Shown: one piece after another, positions 50,213 through 58,912 of the stretch
Numbering within the stretch: the first letter of the stretch is position 1
Layout: every line of letters starts with the position of its first letter
Assembly (NCBI RefSeq): GCF_007992175.1
Contig: NZ_BJZT01000027.1
Coordinates: 1-64,000 of the forward strand
DNA from: Methylobacterium haplocladii
Lineage (GTDB): Bacteria > Pseudomonadota > Alphaproteobacteria > Rhizobiales > Beijerinckiaceae
Direction of reading: 5' to 3'
Length of the DNA: 64,000 nt
Made by a program: the position numbers and the translations under genes
The notes under the pieces: model-generated
Told to the model about the DNA's origin: nothing
Seen by the model: only the letters and a program-made list of their open reading frames with translations
Database searches by the model: none

Positions 50213-51415
50213 TCAGCCTTTCGCCCGCAAAGCCTCCACGCCCGGCAGCTCCTTGCCTTCGAGCCATTCGAGGAAGGCGCCGCCCGCCGTCGAGACATAG
50301 GTGAAGTCGTCGGCGACGCCAGCATGGTTGAGCGCAGCGACCGTATCGCCGCCGCCTGCCACGGAGACCAGCTTGCCGGACTTCGTCCGCTCGGCAGCGT
50401 GGCGCGCCGCGGCGACGGTGGCGGCGTCGAATGGCGTCAGTTCGAAGGCACCGAGGGGGCCGTTCCAGACCAGCGTCGCCGCCTCGTCGATGGCTGCGTT
50501 GACGAGCGCGACCGAGTCCGGACCGGCATCGAGGATCATCGCGTCCCCACGCACAGAGCCGACCCCGACGGTTTCGGTGGCCGGGTTCGCCTTGAATTCC
50601 CTGGCCGTCACCGCGTCCGTCGGCAGGATGATGCGGCAGTTCGCGGCCTTGGCGGCTTCGACGATACGCAAAGCCGTGGCCACGAGGTCCTTTTCGCAGA
50701 GCGACTTGCCGACGTCTTTACCCTGCGCGTGCAGGAAGGTGTTGGCCATGCCGCCGCCGATCACCAGCATGTCGACCTTGGCGACGAGGTTTTGCAGCAG
50801 ATCGATTTTCGTGGACACCTTCGCGCCGCCGACGAGGGCGATGACCGGATGCTTCGGTGCTTCCAGGCCCTTGGTCAGGGCGTCGAGTTCGGCCTGCATG
50901 CCGCGCCCGGCATAGGCTGGCAGAAGACGGGCGATGCCCTCGGTCGAGGCGTGGGCGCGGTGGGCGGCGGAGAAGGCGTCGTTGACGTAGAGATCGCCGT
51001 TCTCGGCGAGCGCCTTGGCAAAGTCCGGGTCGTTCTTTTCCTCACCGGAATGGTAGCGCGTGTTCTCCAGGAGCAGGACGTCGCCGTCCTTCAGCGCGGC
51101 GATCGCGGCCTTGGCCGGCGCGCCGATACAATCCTCTGCGAAGGCGACTTGGCAGCCGAGGGCCTTGGACAACGGACCGACGACCGGCAGGAGCGAGTCC
51201 TTCGGATCACGCTGACCCTTGGGACGACCGAAATGCGCGAGCAGCACGACGCGGCCGCCCTTCTCGGCGATGGCGCGGATGGTCGGCACGATGCGCTCGA
51301 TCCGGGTGGCGTCGGTGACGCGGCCGGCATCCATCGGCACGTTCAGGTCCACACGCACGAGGACGCGCCGGCCTGCGAGGGAGCCGGCGTCGTCGAGGGT
51401 ACGGAAGGCGCTCAT
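50213..51415 (-). CDS. pgk: Phosphoglycerate kinase
   Basis: Pgk transfers phosphate between 1,3-bisphosphoglycerate and ADP. The 400-residue protein has the N-terminal substrate motif [20 protein letters not shown], the HFGRPKG loop, and the nucleotide-binding [15 protein letters not shown] and [12 protein letters not shown]. The order gap-pgk-fba is typical of alphaproteobacterial glycolysis/gluconeogenesis operons. Confidence 0.97.
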   Translation of the reverse strand: MSAFRTLDDAGSLAGRRVLVRVDLNVPMDAGRVTDATRIERIVPTIRAIAEKGGRVVLLAHFGRPKGQRDPKDSLLPVVGPLSKALGCQVAFAEDCIGAPAKAAIAALKDGDVLLLENTRYHSGEEKNDPDFAKALAENGDLYVNDAFSAAHRAHASTEGIARLLPAYAGRGMQAELDALTKGLEAPKHPVIALVGGAKVSTKIDLLQNLVAKVDMLVIGGGMANTFLHAQGKDVGKSLCEKDLVATALRIVEAAKAANCRIILPTDAVTAREFKANPATETVGVGSVRGDAMILDAGPDSVALVNAAIDEAATLVWNGPLGAFELTPFDAATVAAARHAAERTKSGKLVSVAGGGDTVAALNHAGVADDFTYVSTAGGAFLEWLEGKELPGVEALRAKG

Positions 51416-51425
51416 CGGGTCTCGC

Positions 51426-51926
51426 TCAGGGCTGCGTCGCGGCGGGAGCGGCGCGCTGCGGCAGCAGGCTGTCGACGTTCAGGCGCTGCACCGCCACGGT
51501 GAGCACCACGGTGAGCACCGAAGTGATGATTGCGGTGAGTATCAGGGCGCCGGTGCCGGGGCTGCGCTTCACGCGCTCGTTGATGCCGCGGACTTCGCCG
51601 CGCAACGCCGCGAGATCGGACTGCCGGGCCACCTCGTTCATGCGGGTGGTGGCGCCCTCGATCTTCTCTTCCATGCGGGAGAGAAGCTGCTCGGAGCGGG
51701 CGTACTTGTCCTCGATCCGCGCGGTCTTGTCCTCGATCCGGGCGAGCTGGTCGCCGACGGCCGAGCCGGCGGGGGCGGGCGCGCTCGGGGCCACCGCCGG
51801 CACAGACCTGTCGGCCGGAGCCGGGTGGGACGACGAGATCGCTGTCGGCGCCGTCGACGCCGTGGGCGCTGGAGAGGATGGAATGAAGCTCTCTCCTGCG
51901 GGTTTGGTCTGAGCGTCGTCGGCCAT
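51426..51926 (-). CDS. Coiled-coil, C-terminally anchored membrane protein between gap and pgk
   Basis: This 166-residue protein has a Pro/Ala/Ser-rich N-terminal half (about 1-60), then a coiled coil with near repeats of [20 protein letters not shown] and [20 protein letters not shown]. One hydrophobic segment near the end ([20 protein letters not shown]) follows. It is 10 bp from pgk and about 70 bp from gap, inside the glycolytic run. Its role is unknown. The ATG at 51926 is chosen over the GTG four codons upstream. Confidence 0.78.
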   Translation of the reverse strand: MADDAQTKPAGESFIPSSPAPTASTAPTAISSSHPAPADRSVPAVAPSAPAPAGSAVGDQLARIEDKTARIEDKYARSEQLLSRMEEKIEGATTRMNEVARQSDLAALRGEVRGINERVKRSPGTGALILTAIITSVLTVVLTVAVQRLNVDSLLPQRAAPAATQP

Positions 51927-51995
51927 CGTCGGGGTCACTCCGGCTGTCGTTTGGCTAGGCGATGAAACGGGAGGCGCAACGCCTCCCGCCAGTGG

Positions 51996-53003
51996 TCAGA
52001 TCAGCTTGCCCAGTGCAACGGCCGTATCGACCATCCGGTTCGAGAAGCCCCACTCGTTGTCGTACCAGGACAGGATCCGCACGAAGGTGCCGTCCATGAC
52101 CTTGGTCTGGTCGAGGTGGAAGGTCGAGGAATGGGGGTCGTGGTTGAAGTCGATCGAGACGTTGGGCTGGTCGGTATAGGCCAGCACGCCCTTGAGCGGA
52201 CCGTCCGCCGCCGCCTTGATCGCGTCGTTGATCTCCTGGATCGAGGTCTCGCGACCCGCCGTGAACACGAGGTCCACCGCCGAGACGTTCGGAGTCGGCA
52301 CGCGGATCGAGGTTCCGTCGAGCTTGCCCTTCAGCTCCGGCAGAACGAGACCGACGGCCTTGGCCGCGCCGGTCGAGGTCGGGATCATGGAGAGGGCGGC
52401 GGCGCGCGCCCGGTAGAGGTCTTTGTGCATCTGGTCCAGCGAGGGCTGGTCGTTGGTGTAGGAGTGGATCGTCGTCATGAAGCCGCGCTCGATCCCGACG
52501 AGGTCGTGCAGCACCTTGGCGACCGGCACGAGGCAGTTCGTGGTGCACGAGGCGTTCGAGATCACGAGGTGGTCGGCGGTCAGCTTGTCGTGGTTCACGC
52601 CGTAGACGACCGTGAGGTCGGCGCCATCGGCGGGCGCCGAGACGATGACGCGCTTGGCGCCGGCCTCGAGATGAGCCTTCGCCTTGTCCTTCGAAGTGAA
52701 GATGCCGGTGCATTCCAGCGCGATGTCGACGCCGAGCTCGCGGTGCGGCAGCTCGGCCGGGTTGCGCACGGCGGTGACCCTGATGCGCTTGCCGTCGACG
52801 ATGATGAACTCGCCGTCGACCTCGACCTTGCTGGTGAAGCGTCCGTGGATCGAGTCGAAGCGCAGCAGGTGGGCGTTTGTCTCGACCGGGCCGAGATCGT
52901 TGATGGCCACAACCTCGATGTCGGTGCGGCCGGCTTCATGGATGGCGCGCAGGACGTTGCGGCCGATGCGCCCGAACCCGTTGATGGCAACCTTCACCGT
53001 CAC
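51996..53003 (-). CDS. gap: Glyceraldehyde-3-phosphate dehydrogenase
   Basis: GapA oxidises glyceraldehyde 3-phosphate with NAD(P)+. The 335-residue protein begins [20 protein letters not shown] and has the catalytic Cys153 in [16 protein letters not shown]. The partner histidine is in [10 protein letters not shown]. The start is GTG 53003; the in-frame upstream extension lacks family sequence and is rejected. It is the first gene of the gap-pgk-fba series. Confidence 0.97.
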   Translation of the reverse strand: MTVKVAINGFGRIGRNVLRAIHEAGRTDIEVVAINDLGPVETNAHLLRFDSIHGRFTSKVEVDGEFIIVDGKRIRVTAVRNPAELPHRELGVDIALECTGIFTSKDKAKAHLEAGAKRVIVSAPADGADLTVVYGVNHDKLTADHLVISNASCTTNCLVPVAKVLHDLVGIERGFMTTIHSYTNDQPSLDQMHKDLYRARAAALSMIPTSTGAAKAVGLVLPELKGKLDGTSIRVPTPNVSAVDLVFTAGRETSIQEINDAIKAAADGPLKGVLAYTDQPNVSIDFNHDPHSSTFHLDQTKVMDGTFVRILSWYDNEWGFSNRMVDTAVALGKLI

Positions 53004-53387
53004 GGCGTGACTCCTTCGCAAGCTGCGGCGCCCTGGCGCCGTTCGATCGGACAATGTTGCGCCGCCATGCGGCGGCGCTCGCCGCTCCATGACGGGTCCG
53101 CTTGAACCTCGGATGAACCGGGGTGGATCTGCGACGCCGCAGCCCGGCGGGCGCTCGGGATCGTCCGGACGGCGGACGATCTGCTCGAGGGGCCGGGAGC
53201 TGTCACGGGCAGGATTTCCGGAAGATTGTGCGCGCCCTGAGACGATTGTGGCGGGCGCGGGCTCTCTACCATGGCGAGGGGGGCTGTCAAAGCACGCCGG
53301 AGGGCTTCGAACGGGGATTATGATGCGGCGACGGCTGGAAAATTCACCGCCGCCGGGCGAAACCACGCGTATGGGAGAGCGGTGCGC
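53004..53387. other. Divergent intergenic region upstream of gap and the DUF4164 gene
   Basis: This 384-bp spacer must hold the divergent promoters of the gap series and the DUF4164-zapA series. A perfect 8-bp hairpin (GCGCCGCC / GGCGGCGC, loop ATGC, 53059-53078) lies 56 bp upstream of gap. Several short ORFs here lack support. I see no clear -35/-10 pair. Confidence 0.5.
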
Positions 53388-53675
53388 ATGGCGGTGATCG
53401 AGGACGCGTGGCGGCGGTTGGACCTGGCCATGGTGCGTCTCGAAGCGGCGGTCACCCGGCGCGTCGAGGCCGAGGCGGCCCGTGCCGACCGGGATGTCGA
53501 GCTGGCGTTGATGGACGAGGATCGGGCGCGCCTCGCTGCCGAACTCGATGCCGCGAGCGCGCAGCTCGCGCGCATGGCGAGCGTCACCGGCGATGTGGAG
53601 CGCCGCCTCGGCCGTGCCATCGATACCGTCGAAACCGTGCTCGACCGCCGCCCGCCGCCGCGTCCAGGGGCCTGA
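53388..53675 (+). CDS. DUF4164 coiled-coil protein
   Basis: This 95-residue protein is almost entirely coiled coil ([40 protein letters not shown]) with a Pro-rich end. A gene of this kind directly before zapA is characteristic of Rhizobiales. It ends 11 bp before zapA. It may act with ZapA at the Z-ring, but its function is not established. Confidence 0.85.
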   Translation: MAVIEDAWRRLDLAMVRLEAAVTRRVEAEAARADRDVELALMDEDRARLAAELDAASAQLARMASVTGDVERRLGRAIDTVETVLDRRPPPRPGA

Positions 53676-53686
53676 GGGAGACCCGC

Positions 53687-54055
53687 ATGGCCCACGTCAC
53701 CGTCACCATCGCCGGCAAGACCTACCGCATGGCCTGCGGCGAGGGCGAGGAAGACCATCTCACGGCCCTCGCCACCGGCTTCGACGCCAAGGTCGCCGAG
53801 ATGCGGAAAGCTTTCGGCGAGATCGGCGACATGCGCCTCCACGTCATGGCCGCTCTCACCGTTTCGGACGAACTGGCCGAGCTGAAGAGCCGCTTCGCCG
53901 CCTTGGAAACCGAAGCCGCGGGCCTGCGCGAAGCCGCGGCATCCGGCGAGGCCCGCCTCGCCGAGGGTATCGAGAAGACTGCGGAACGGATCGAGCGGCT
54001 GACGCAATCGCTGAACACGCCGGCATCGCGGGGGGAGACGCCTGGATCGGAATAG
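53687..54055 (+). CDS. zapA: Cell division protein ZapA
   Basis: ZapA cross-links FtsZ filaments. The 122-residue protein starts at ATG 53687 as [20 protein letters not shown]. It has [20 protein letters not shown] and the helix [20 protein letters not shown], then a coiled-coil tail. The longer ORF upstream overlaps the DUF4164 gene and is rejected. It is followed by the predicted 6S RNA and formyl-THF cyclo-ligase, a widely conserved order. Confidence 0.92.
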   Translation: MAHVTVTIAGKTYRMACGEGEEDHLTALATGFDAKVAEMRKAFGEIGDMRLHVMAALTVSDELAELKSRFAALETEAAGLREAAASGEARLAEGIEKTAERIERLTQSLNTPASRGETPGSE

Positions 54056-54179
54056 GAGCAGGAGCCGTCGTGGCGCCGTTGCCTGCGATGTCCACCGATG
54101 CGCCATATGATGCGTCGTCGGCAAATTCCCCCGCTCCGACGCTCATGCCCCACTGGCGTCCGGCCCGCACCCGGCTTAC

Positions 54180-54332
54180 ATCGGTGAGGCGGGGCTGCAG
54201 GGTTCGACTGGAGCACTATCCCCGGGGCCTTATCGACTCCCCAGGGAGCTGTCCCTGGCCTGGTCCGTGGACTTGGCCAACACGGCGCCCACCTACACTG
54301 TAGGTTTCCCGGGATCGATCCTCCGACGGCCC
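54180..54332 (+). ncRNA. ssrS: 6S RNA (ssrS), boundaries approximate
   Basis: The 303-bp gap between zapA and the 5-formyl-THF cyclo-ligase gene is the conserved site of 6S RNA in proteobacteria. The sequence carries features I associate with alphaproteobacterial 6S, such as gcactatccccggggcct, tggtccgtggacttggcca and cacctacactgtaggtttcc. Its ends are complementary enough to close a long irregular hairpin (GAGG near 54186 with CCTC near 54320). 6S RNA binds the housekeeping RNA polymerase as a promoter mimic in stationary phase. The ends are estimates. Confidence 0.7.
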
Positions 54333-54358
54333 ACGTGGCTCCGCACCCTCTTCGAAGC

Positions 54359-54943
54359 ATGCCCGACGCACCTTTCTCCACTGACAAGGCCCGGCTGCGG
54401 GCCGAAGTTCTCGGCCGGCGCGATGCGCTCGATCCCGAACTCCGCAAGGCCGGCGCGCGGGGTGTCGCGGAAACGGTGATCGGGATTCCCGCCCTGGCCG
54501 AGGCCGGACTCGTCGGCGGCTTCTGGCCGATCCGCAGCGAGATCGACCCGCGTCCCCTCCTCGAAAAGCTGTTCGCCCGCGGCCAGCGCGTGGCGCTGCC
54601 CAAGGTGACGCCCGACGGCCTCGTGTTTCGCGAGTGGCGAGCCGGTGAAGCGCTGGTGCGCGGCGGTTTCGGCCTGAGCGAGCCGCGCGACGACCTGCCC
54701 GAAGTGTTCCCGACCGCGCTGATCGTGCCGCTCGCGGCCTTCGACCGCACCGGCAACCGCATCGGCTACGGCAAGGGCTATTACGATCGGGCGATCGAGC
54801 GCCTGTCCGGCCGCGGCATGGTGCTCACCATCGGCATCGCCTTCGCGGTGCAGGAGGTCCCGCACGTGCCGGCCGAGGCGCACGACCGACCCCTGGACCA
54901 CCTCGTCACCGAAACCGGCCCCGTGCCATTGACCAGGAGTTGA
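54359..54943 (+). CDS. 5-formyltetrahydrofolate cyclo-ligase
   Basis: The enzyme converts 5-formyl-THF to 5,10-methenyl-THF using ATP, which is useful in a C1-metabolising organism. The 194-residue protein has RAEVLGRRDALDPELRKAGA near the start and the conserved active-site segment DRTGNRIGYGKGYYDRAIER near 145. The ATG at 54359 gives MPDAPFSTDKARLRAE. It directly follows the predicted 6S RNA (the ygfA/fau position). Confidence 0.93.
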   Translation: MPDAPFSTDKARLRAEVLGRRDALDPELRKAGARGVAETVIGIPALAEAGLVGGFWPIRSEIDPRPLLEKLFARGQRVALPKVTPDGLVFREWRAGEALVRGGFGLSEPRDDLPEVFPTALIVPLAAFDRTGNRIGYGKGYYDRAIERLSGRGMVLTIGIAFAVQEVPHVPAEAHDRPLDHLVTETGPVPLTRS

Positions 54944-54947
54944 GGCG

Positions 54948-55769
54948 TTGCGCCTGCTCTTCCTCGGTGACGTCGTCGGGCGTCCCGGACGCCACGTCGT
55001 CACCGACCGCCTGCCGCGCCTGCGCGAGCGCTGGCGGCTCGATTGCGTCGTGGTCAATGGCGAGAACGCCGCGGGCGGCTTCGGGATCACGGAGTCCATC
55101 TGCGACGAGATCCTGCAGGCCGGTGCCGACGTCGTCACCCTCGGCAACCACTCCTTCGATCAGCGCGAAGCCCTCGTCTTCATCGAGCGCCAGTCCCGCC
55201 TGATCCGGCCGGCGAACTATCCACCGGGCACGCCGGGCCGCGGTGCGGCCGTGATCGAGACCCGGACCGGCGCACGCGTCCTCGTCGTCAACGTCATGGG
55301 CCGGCTGTTCATCGATGCGATGGACGATCCGTTCACGGCAGTCGACCGTGCTCTCGAGTCCTGCCCGCTGCGCGATGCGGCGGACGCCGTGATCGTCGAC
55401 GTCCACGCCGAGGCGACGAGTGAGAAGGAGGCCTTCGGCTGGCATCTCGACGGACGCGCGAGTCTCGTCGTCGGCACGCACACGCACGTGCCCACCGCCG
55501 ACCACCGCATCCTGCCCGGGGGCACCGCCTACCTGACTGATGCCGGCATGTGCGGCGACTATGATTCCATGCTCGGCATGCAGAAGGAGGAGCCGTTGCG
55601 CCGCTTCCTGCAGAAGACGCCCGGCTCGCGCCTGGAGCCCGCCACCGGCGAGGGCACGCTCTGCGGCATCGCCGTCGAGACCGACGACGCCACAGGCCTC
55701 GCCAAGGCCGTCTACGCTGTGCGTCTGGGGCCGCACCTGGAGGAAACCTGGCCGCGGGCGTGGGATTGA
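54948..55769 (+). CDS. ymdB: YmdB-family metallophosphoesterase
   Basis: This 273-residue calcineurin-like phosphoesterase has the metal motifs FLGDVVGRPGR, VVNGENAAGG, TLGNHSFDQ, DVHAEATSEKEAFGWHLDGR and VGTHTHVPTADHRI. The family hydrolyses cyclic mononucleotides (for example 2',3'-cAMP) in other bacteria. Translation begins at TTG 54948 behind an AGGAG, 4 bp after the cyclo-ligase stop, so it is co-transcribed. Confidence 0.92.
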   Translation: MRLLFLGDVVGRPGRHVVTDRLPRLRERWRLDCVVVNGENAAGGFGITESICDEILQAGADVVTLGNHSFDQREALVFIERQSRLIRPANYPPGTPGRGAAVIETRTGARVLVVNVMGRLFIDAMDDPFTAVDRALESCPLRDAADAVIVDVHAEATSEKEAFGWHLDGRASLVVGTHTHVPTADHRILPGGTAYLTDAGMCGDYDSMLGMQKEEPLRRFLQKTPGSRLEPATGEGTLCGIAVETDDATGLAKAVYAVRLGPHLEETWPRAWD

Positions 55770-55892
55770 GGCGGGTGAACGCGCTGGGGAGTACGTGCGC
55801 GGCTTGATCGGCCCCTGACCAGACGCCAGAGTGCGGCCCGATCGGCCCCGCTTCGCAACGGGTGGGCTCGACCCAACGAGAGCCCGGATCCG

Positions 55893-56876
55893 ATGGCGGC
55901 CCGACCCGCAGCCCCTCCGCTGAACAAGCCCGGCATCTACCTCGTCCGGATGCTGGTTTTCCTGATTCTCGTCGGCTTCCTGGCCTTCGTCCTGTTCCGG
56001 CAGATCACGCCGGCCTTCCTCGCCAATCCCGGGCTCAACGGCCTGATCCTCGGCGTGCTGCTGATCGCGGTGCTGCTGGCCTTCGGGCAGGTGGTGCGGC
56101 TGTTTCGCGAGGTCTCCTACGTCAACGCGGTGGCGGCCGGCCAGACGCCGGCCAAGTCGGGCGCGCGCCTGCTCGGCCCCCTCGTTCCGGCCATCGATGC
56201 GCGCCGGGACGGCGCTACGCTGTCCGGCACCCGCGCCCACCTCGATACCACCGCCGTGCGCCTCGACGAGGGCCGCGAGATCCTGCGCTACGTCGCCGGC
56301 ATCCTGATCCTGCTCGGCCTGCTCGGCACCTTCTGGGGCCTGATCGACACGCTCTCGGCGGTCGGCAACGTCATCAGCGGCATGCGTGGCGGAGGCGACG
56401 CCGCCGTGATGTTCGACGAACTCAAGAACGGTCTCGCCGTGCCGCTCTCCGGCATCGGCCTCGCCTTCTCGGCCTCGCTGTTCGGTCTCGCCAGCTCACT
56501 CGTCATCGGCTTCCTCGACCTTCAGGCCGGTCAGGCCCATGCCCGCTTCCACAACGAACTGGAGGATTGGCTGGTCTCGGGCGAGGAGCAGGCCATGACG
56601 GTGAGGGGGGCGGTCGCGGCCCCGCAGCAGGATCCTGCCATCGGCCGCGAGTTGCAGGAGACGCTCGACCGCCTGACCAAGGTGGTCGCCGAGGGCTCGG
56701 GCAGCCGCTCGGCCACGCAGGCCATGACCAATCTCGCCGAGGGCATCCAGGGCCTCGTGCAGCACATGCGCGCCGAGCAGCAGATGATCCGCGACTGGGT
56801 CGAGGCCCAGGCCAGCCGCGAGAAGGAACTGAAGCAGGTGCTCGACCGACTCGGCCGCGAGCGCGTGGACTCCTGA
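55893..56876 (+). CDS. MotA/TolQ/ExbB-type proton channel protein
   Basis: This 327-residue protein has four hydrophobic segments: VRMLVFLILVGFLAFVLF, LILGVLLIAVLLAFGQVV, YVAGILILLGLLGTFWGLI and a last one in LAFSASLFGLASSLVIGFLD. The MotA-family signature lies in GTFWGLIDTL and LKNGLAVPLSGIGLAFSASL. A coiled cytoplasmic tail of about 110 residues follows. It ends one base before the OmpA-domain partner. The pair is the stator-like module of a proton-driven machine. It differs from flagellar MotA by its long tail and by the lack of flagellar genes nearby. Its function is unknown. Confidence 0.87.
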   Translation: MAARPAAPPLNKPGIYLVRMLVFLILVGFLAFVLFRQITPAFLANPGLNGLILGVLLIAVLLAFGQVVRLFREVSYVNAVAAGQTPAKSGARLLGPLVPAIDARRDGATLSGTRAHLDTTAVRLDEGREILRYVAGILILLGLLGTFWGLIDTLSAVGNVISGMRGGGDAAVMFDELKNGLAVPLSGIGLAFSASLFGLASSLVIGFLDLQAGQAHARFHNELEDWLVSGEEQAMTVRGAVAAPQQDPAIGRELQETLDRLTKVVAEGSGSRSATQAMTNLAEGIQGLVQHMRAEQQMIRDWVEAQASREKELKQVLDRLGRERVDS

Positions 56877-56877
56877 G

Positions 56878-57891
56878 ATGGCCTCCTCCCGCGTCCGCAG
56901 CGCGCGCGGCATCAACGTCTGGCCTGGCTATGTCGACGCGCTCGCCACCTTGCTGCTCTCGGTGGTGTTCCTCCTCACGATCTTCGTGGTGGGGCAGTTC
57001 TTCCTGTCGCAGGAGCTGACCGGGCGCGACGAGGTGCTGAACCGCCTCAACCGCCAGATCGCGGACCTCACCGATCTGCTCGCCCTGGAGCGCTCCAACC
57101 GCCGGACGCAGGAGGAGAGCGCCGCCTCGCTCAAGAGCAGCCTGGAGCGCGCCGAGAGCGACCGCGACCGCTTCCAGGCTCTGGCGGACGCGGCCCAGGC
57201 GGAAAAGGGGCAGTCGGCCGACGTCGACAAGCAGCTCGCGGCCGAGCGCGGCGCCACCACGCGGGCACAGAACCAGATCGACGTGCTCAACGAGCAGATC
57301 CGCGCCATGCGCCGCCAGCTCGCTGCGTTGGAGGACGCGCTCTCGGCCTCGGAGAAGCGCGACAAGGAAAGCCAGGCTCGCATCGCCGATCTCGGCAGCC
57401 GGCTGAACGTGGCTCTGGCCCAGCGCGTGCAGGAACTCGCCCGCTACCGCTCGGACTTCTTCGGAAGGCTGCGCCAGATCATAGGCAACCGCTCCGACGT
57501 CCGCGTCGTCGGCGACCGCTTCGTGCTGCAATCCGAAGTGCTGTTTCCGGTGGGCTCGGCCACCCTGAAGCCCGAGGCCGGCCCGGAGATCGACCGGATC
57601 GCGAACGCGATCCTCGACATCGCGAAAGAGATCCCCGCCGACATCCCGTGGGTGCTGCGCGTCGACGGGCATACCGATTCACGGCCGATCCAGTCGGCGC
57701 AATTCCCCTCGAACTGGTCGCTCTCGGCGGCCCGCGCGATCGCCGTGGTTCAGTATCTTCGCGGAAAGGGCATCCCGCCCCAGCGCCTCCTAGCCGGCGC
57801 CTTCGGCGAGTTCCAGCCGCTCGATGCCGGGACGACCGAGGAGGCCTATGCGAAGAACCGGCGGATCGAGATGAAGCTGACGGAGCGGTAA
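56878..57891 (+). CDS. MotB/OmpA-like peptidoglycan-binding partner protein
   Basis: This 337-residue protein has a short cytoplasmic start, a membrane helix with the likely proton-carrying Asp20 (WPGYVDALATLLLSVVFLLT), a roughly 150-residue periplasmic coiled coil, and a C-terminal OmpA domain (about 200-337). The OmpA domain shows LRVDGHTDSRPIQ, NWSLSAARAIAVVQYLRGKG and AYAKNRRIEMKLTER. This is the MotB/TolR-like half of a stator pair with the upstream gene. A stop-to-start gap of 1 bp indicates coupled translation. Confidence 0.87.
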   Translation: MASSRVRSARGINVWPGYVDALATLLLSVVFLLTIFVVGQFFLSQELTGRDEVLNRLNRQIADLTDLLALERSNRRTQEESAASLKSSLERAESDRDRFQALADAAQAEKGQSADVDKQLAAERGATTRAQNQIDVLNEQIRAMRRQLAALEDALSASEKRDKESQARIADLGSRLNVALAQRVQELARYRSDFFGRLRQIIGNRSDVRVVGDRFVLQSEVLFPVGSATLKPEAGPEIDRIANAILDIAKEIPADIPWVLRVDGHTDSRPIQSAQFPSNWSLSAARAIAVVQYLRGKGIPPQRLLAGAFGEFQPLDAGTTEEAYAKNRRIEMKLTER

Positions 57892-57895
57892 CACG

Positions 57896-58909
57896 TCACG
57901 CGGAGGCAAAGACCCCGCGATAGGCGAACAACCCAGGCACGCCCCCCGTCATCAGGAACAGCACCGCATCGCCCGGCCGATAGGCCCCGGCCCGCACGTC
58001 GGCGAGCAGCCCCGCGAACGCCTTGCCGCTATAGACCGGGTCGAGCAGAAGCCCTTCGGTCGTGGCCATCAGCCGAACCGCTTCCAGCATCCCCTCCGTT
58101 GGAATGCCGTAGCCGTCGCGGCGGTGGTCGCCGTCGATGACGATGGCGTCTTCGGGGATCGAGACACCGAGCAGGTCGGCCGTGGCCTCGGCCTTCTCGA
58201 AGGTGATCCGCCGGGCGTCCTCGAGCGGCGCCAGCACCGTATAGGATTTCGCCAGGCGCGGGTCGTGGCCGAGCGCCGCAAAGCCGGCGACCAGCCCGGC
58301 ATGGGTGCCGCTGCTGCCGTTGGCGGTGACGACCTGTGCGAAGTCGAGCCCCATCGCCGCCGACTGGTCGAGGATCTCGGCGGCGCAGGCCGCGTAGCCG
58401 AGGCAGCCGAGGGGACTCGATCCGCCGGACGGGAAGACCGCGACGCGACGGCCTTCGCTCTCCAATTCGCCGGCGCGTGCTTTGGCGGCAGCGAGCGAAT
58501 CCGCATCGCCCGGCAGCAGGTGGACGCGGGCTCCGAACAGCGCGTGCAGCAGCCGATTGCCGTTGCCGGTGTAGTCGGCGTCGTCGCGCGGCACCGAGCG
58601 GGTCAGAAACAGCTCGCACCGGAAGCCGCAGCGCGCCGCCGCCGCCGCGGTCAACCGTGCATGGTTCGATTGCAGGGCGCCCACGGTGATGACGGTGTCG
58701 GCCCCGTCCGCCCGCGCCTGGCCGAGCAGGAATTCGAGCTTGCGCAGCTTGTTGCCGCCGCCGCCCACGGGGCCGAGATCGTCCCGCTTGACGAAGAGCC
58801 GCACGCCGTTCAGCGCATCGCCGAAGTGCCGGCTCAGCCCGTCGAGGGGCTGGATCGGCGTCGGCGCGTCGATCAGCGCGACGCGGGGAAACCGCGATAG
58901 GTCGAGCAT
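57896..58909 (-). CDS. dcyD: D-cysteine desulfhydrase / ACC-deaminase family PLP enzyme
   Basis: This 337-residue fold-type II PLP protein has Lys54 in VGGGGNKLRKLEFLLGQARA and GALQSNHARLTAAAAARCGF. The phosphate-binding ANGSSGTHAGLVAGFAAL is also present. Members split into D-cysteine desulfhydrases (release of H2S, pyruvate and ammonia) and ACC deaminases; the motifs do not settle which. ACC deaminases are common in plant-associated methylobacteria. The gene ends 4 bp from the convergent OmpA-domain gene. Confidence 0.85.
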   Translation of the reverse strand: MLDLSRFPRVALIDAPTPIQPLDGLSRHFGDALNGVRLFVKRDDLGPVGGGGNKLRKLEFLLGQARADGADTVITVGALQSNHARLTAAAAARCGFRCELFLTRSVPRDDADYTGNGNRLLHALFGARVHLLPGDADSLAAAKARAGELESEGRRVAVFPSGGSSPLGCLGYAACAAEILDQSAAMGLDFAQVVTANGSSGTHAGLVAGFAALGHDPRLAKSYTVLAPLEDARRITFEKAEATADLLGVSIPEDAIVIDGDHRRDGYGIPTEGMLEAVRLMATTEGLLLDPVYSGKAFAGLLADVRAGAYRPGDAVLFLMTGGVPGLFAYRGVFASA

Positions 58910-58912
58910 CGC

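Noticed and set aside
48957-50267. Long N-terminal extension of fba
   Set aside because: The extra 81 residues derive from the family B repeat; the class II aldolase begins at [10 protein letters not shown].
55893-57891. Zorya defence system (ZorA/ZorB)
   Set aside because: The stator-like pair has the right general fold, but no zorC, zorD or zorE follows. The MotA-like protein is much shorter than ZorA, and the neighbours are metabolic genes.
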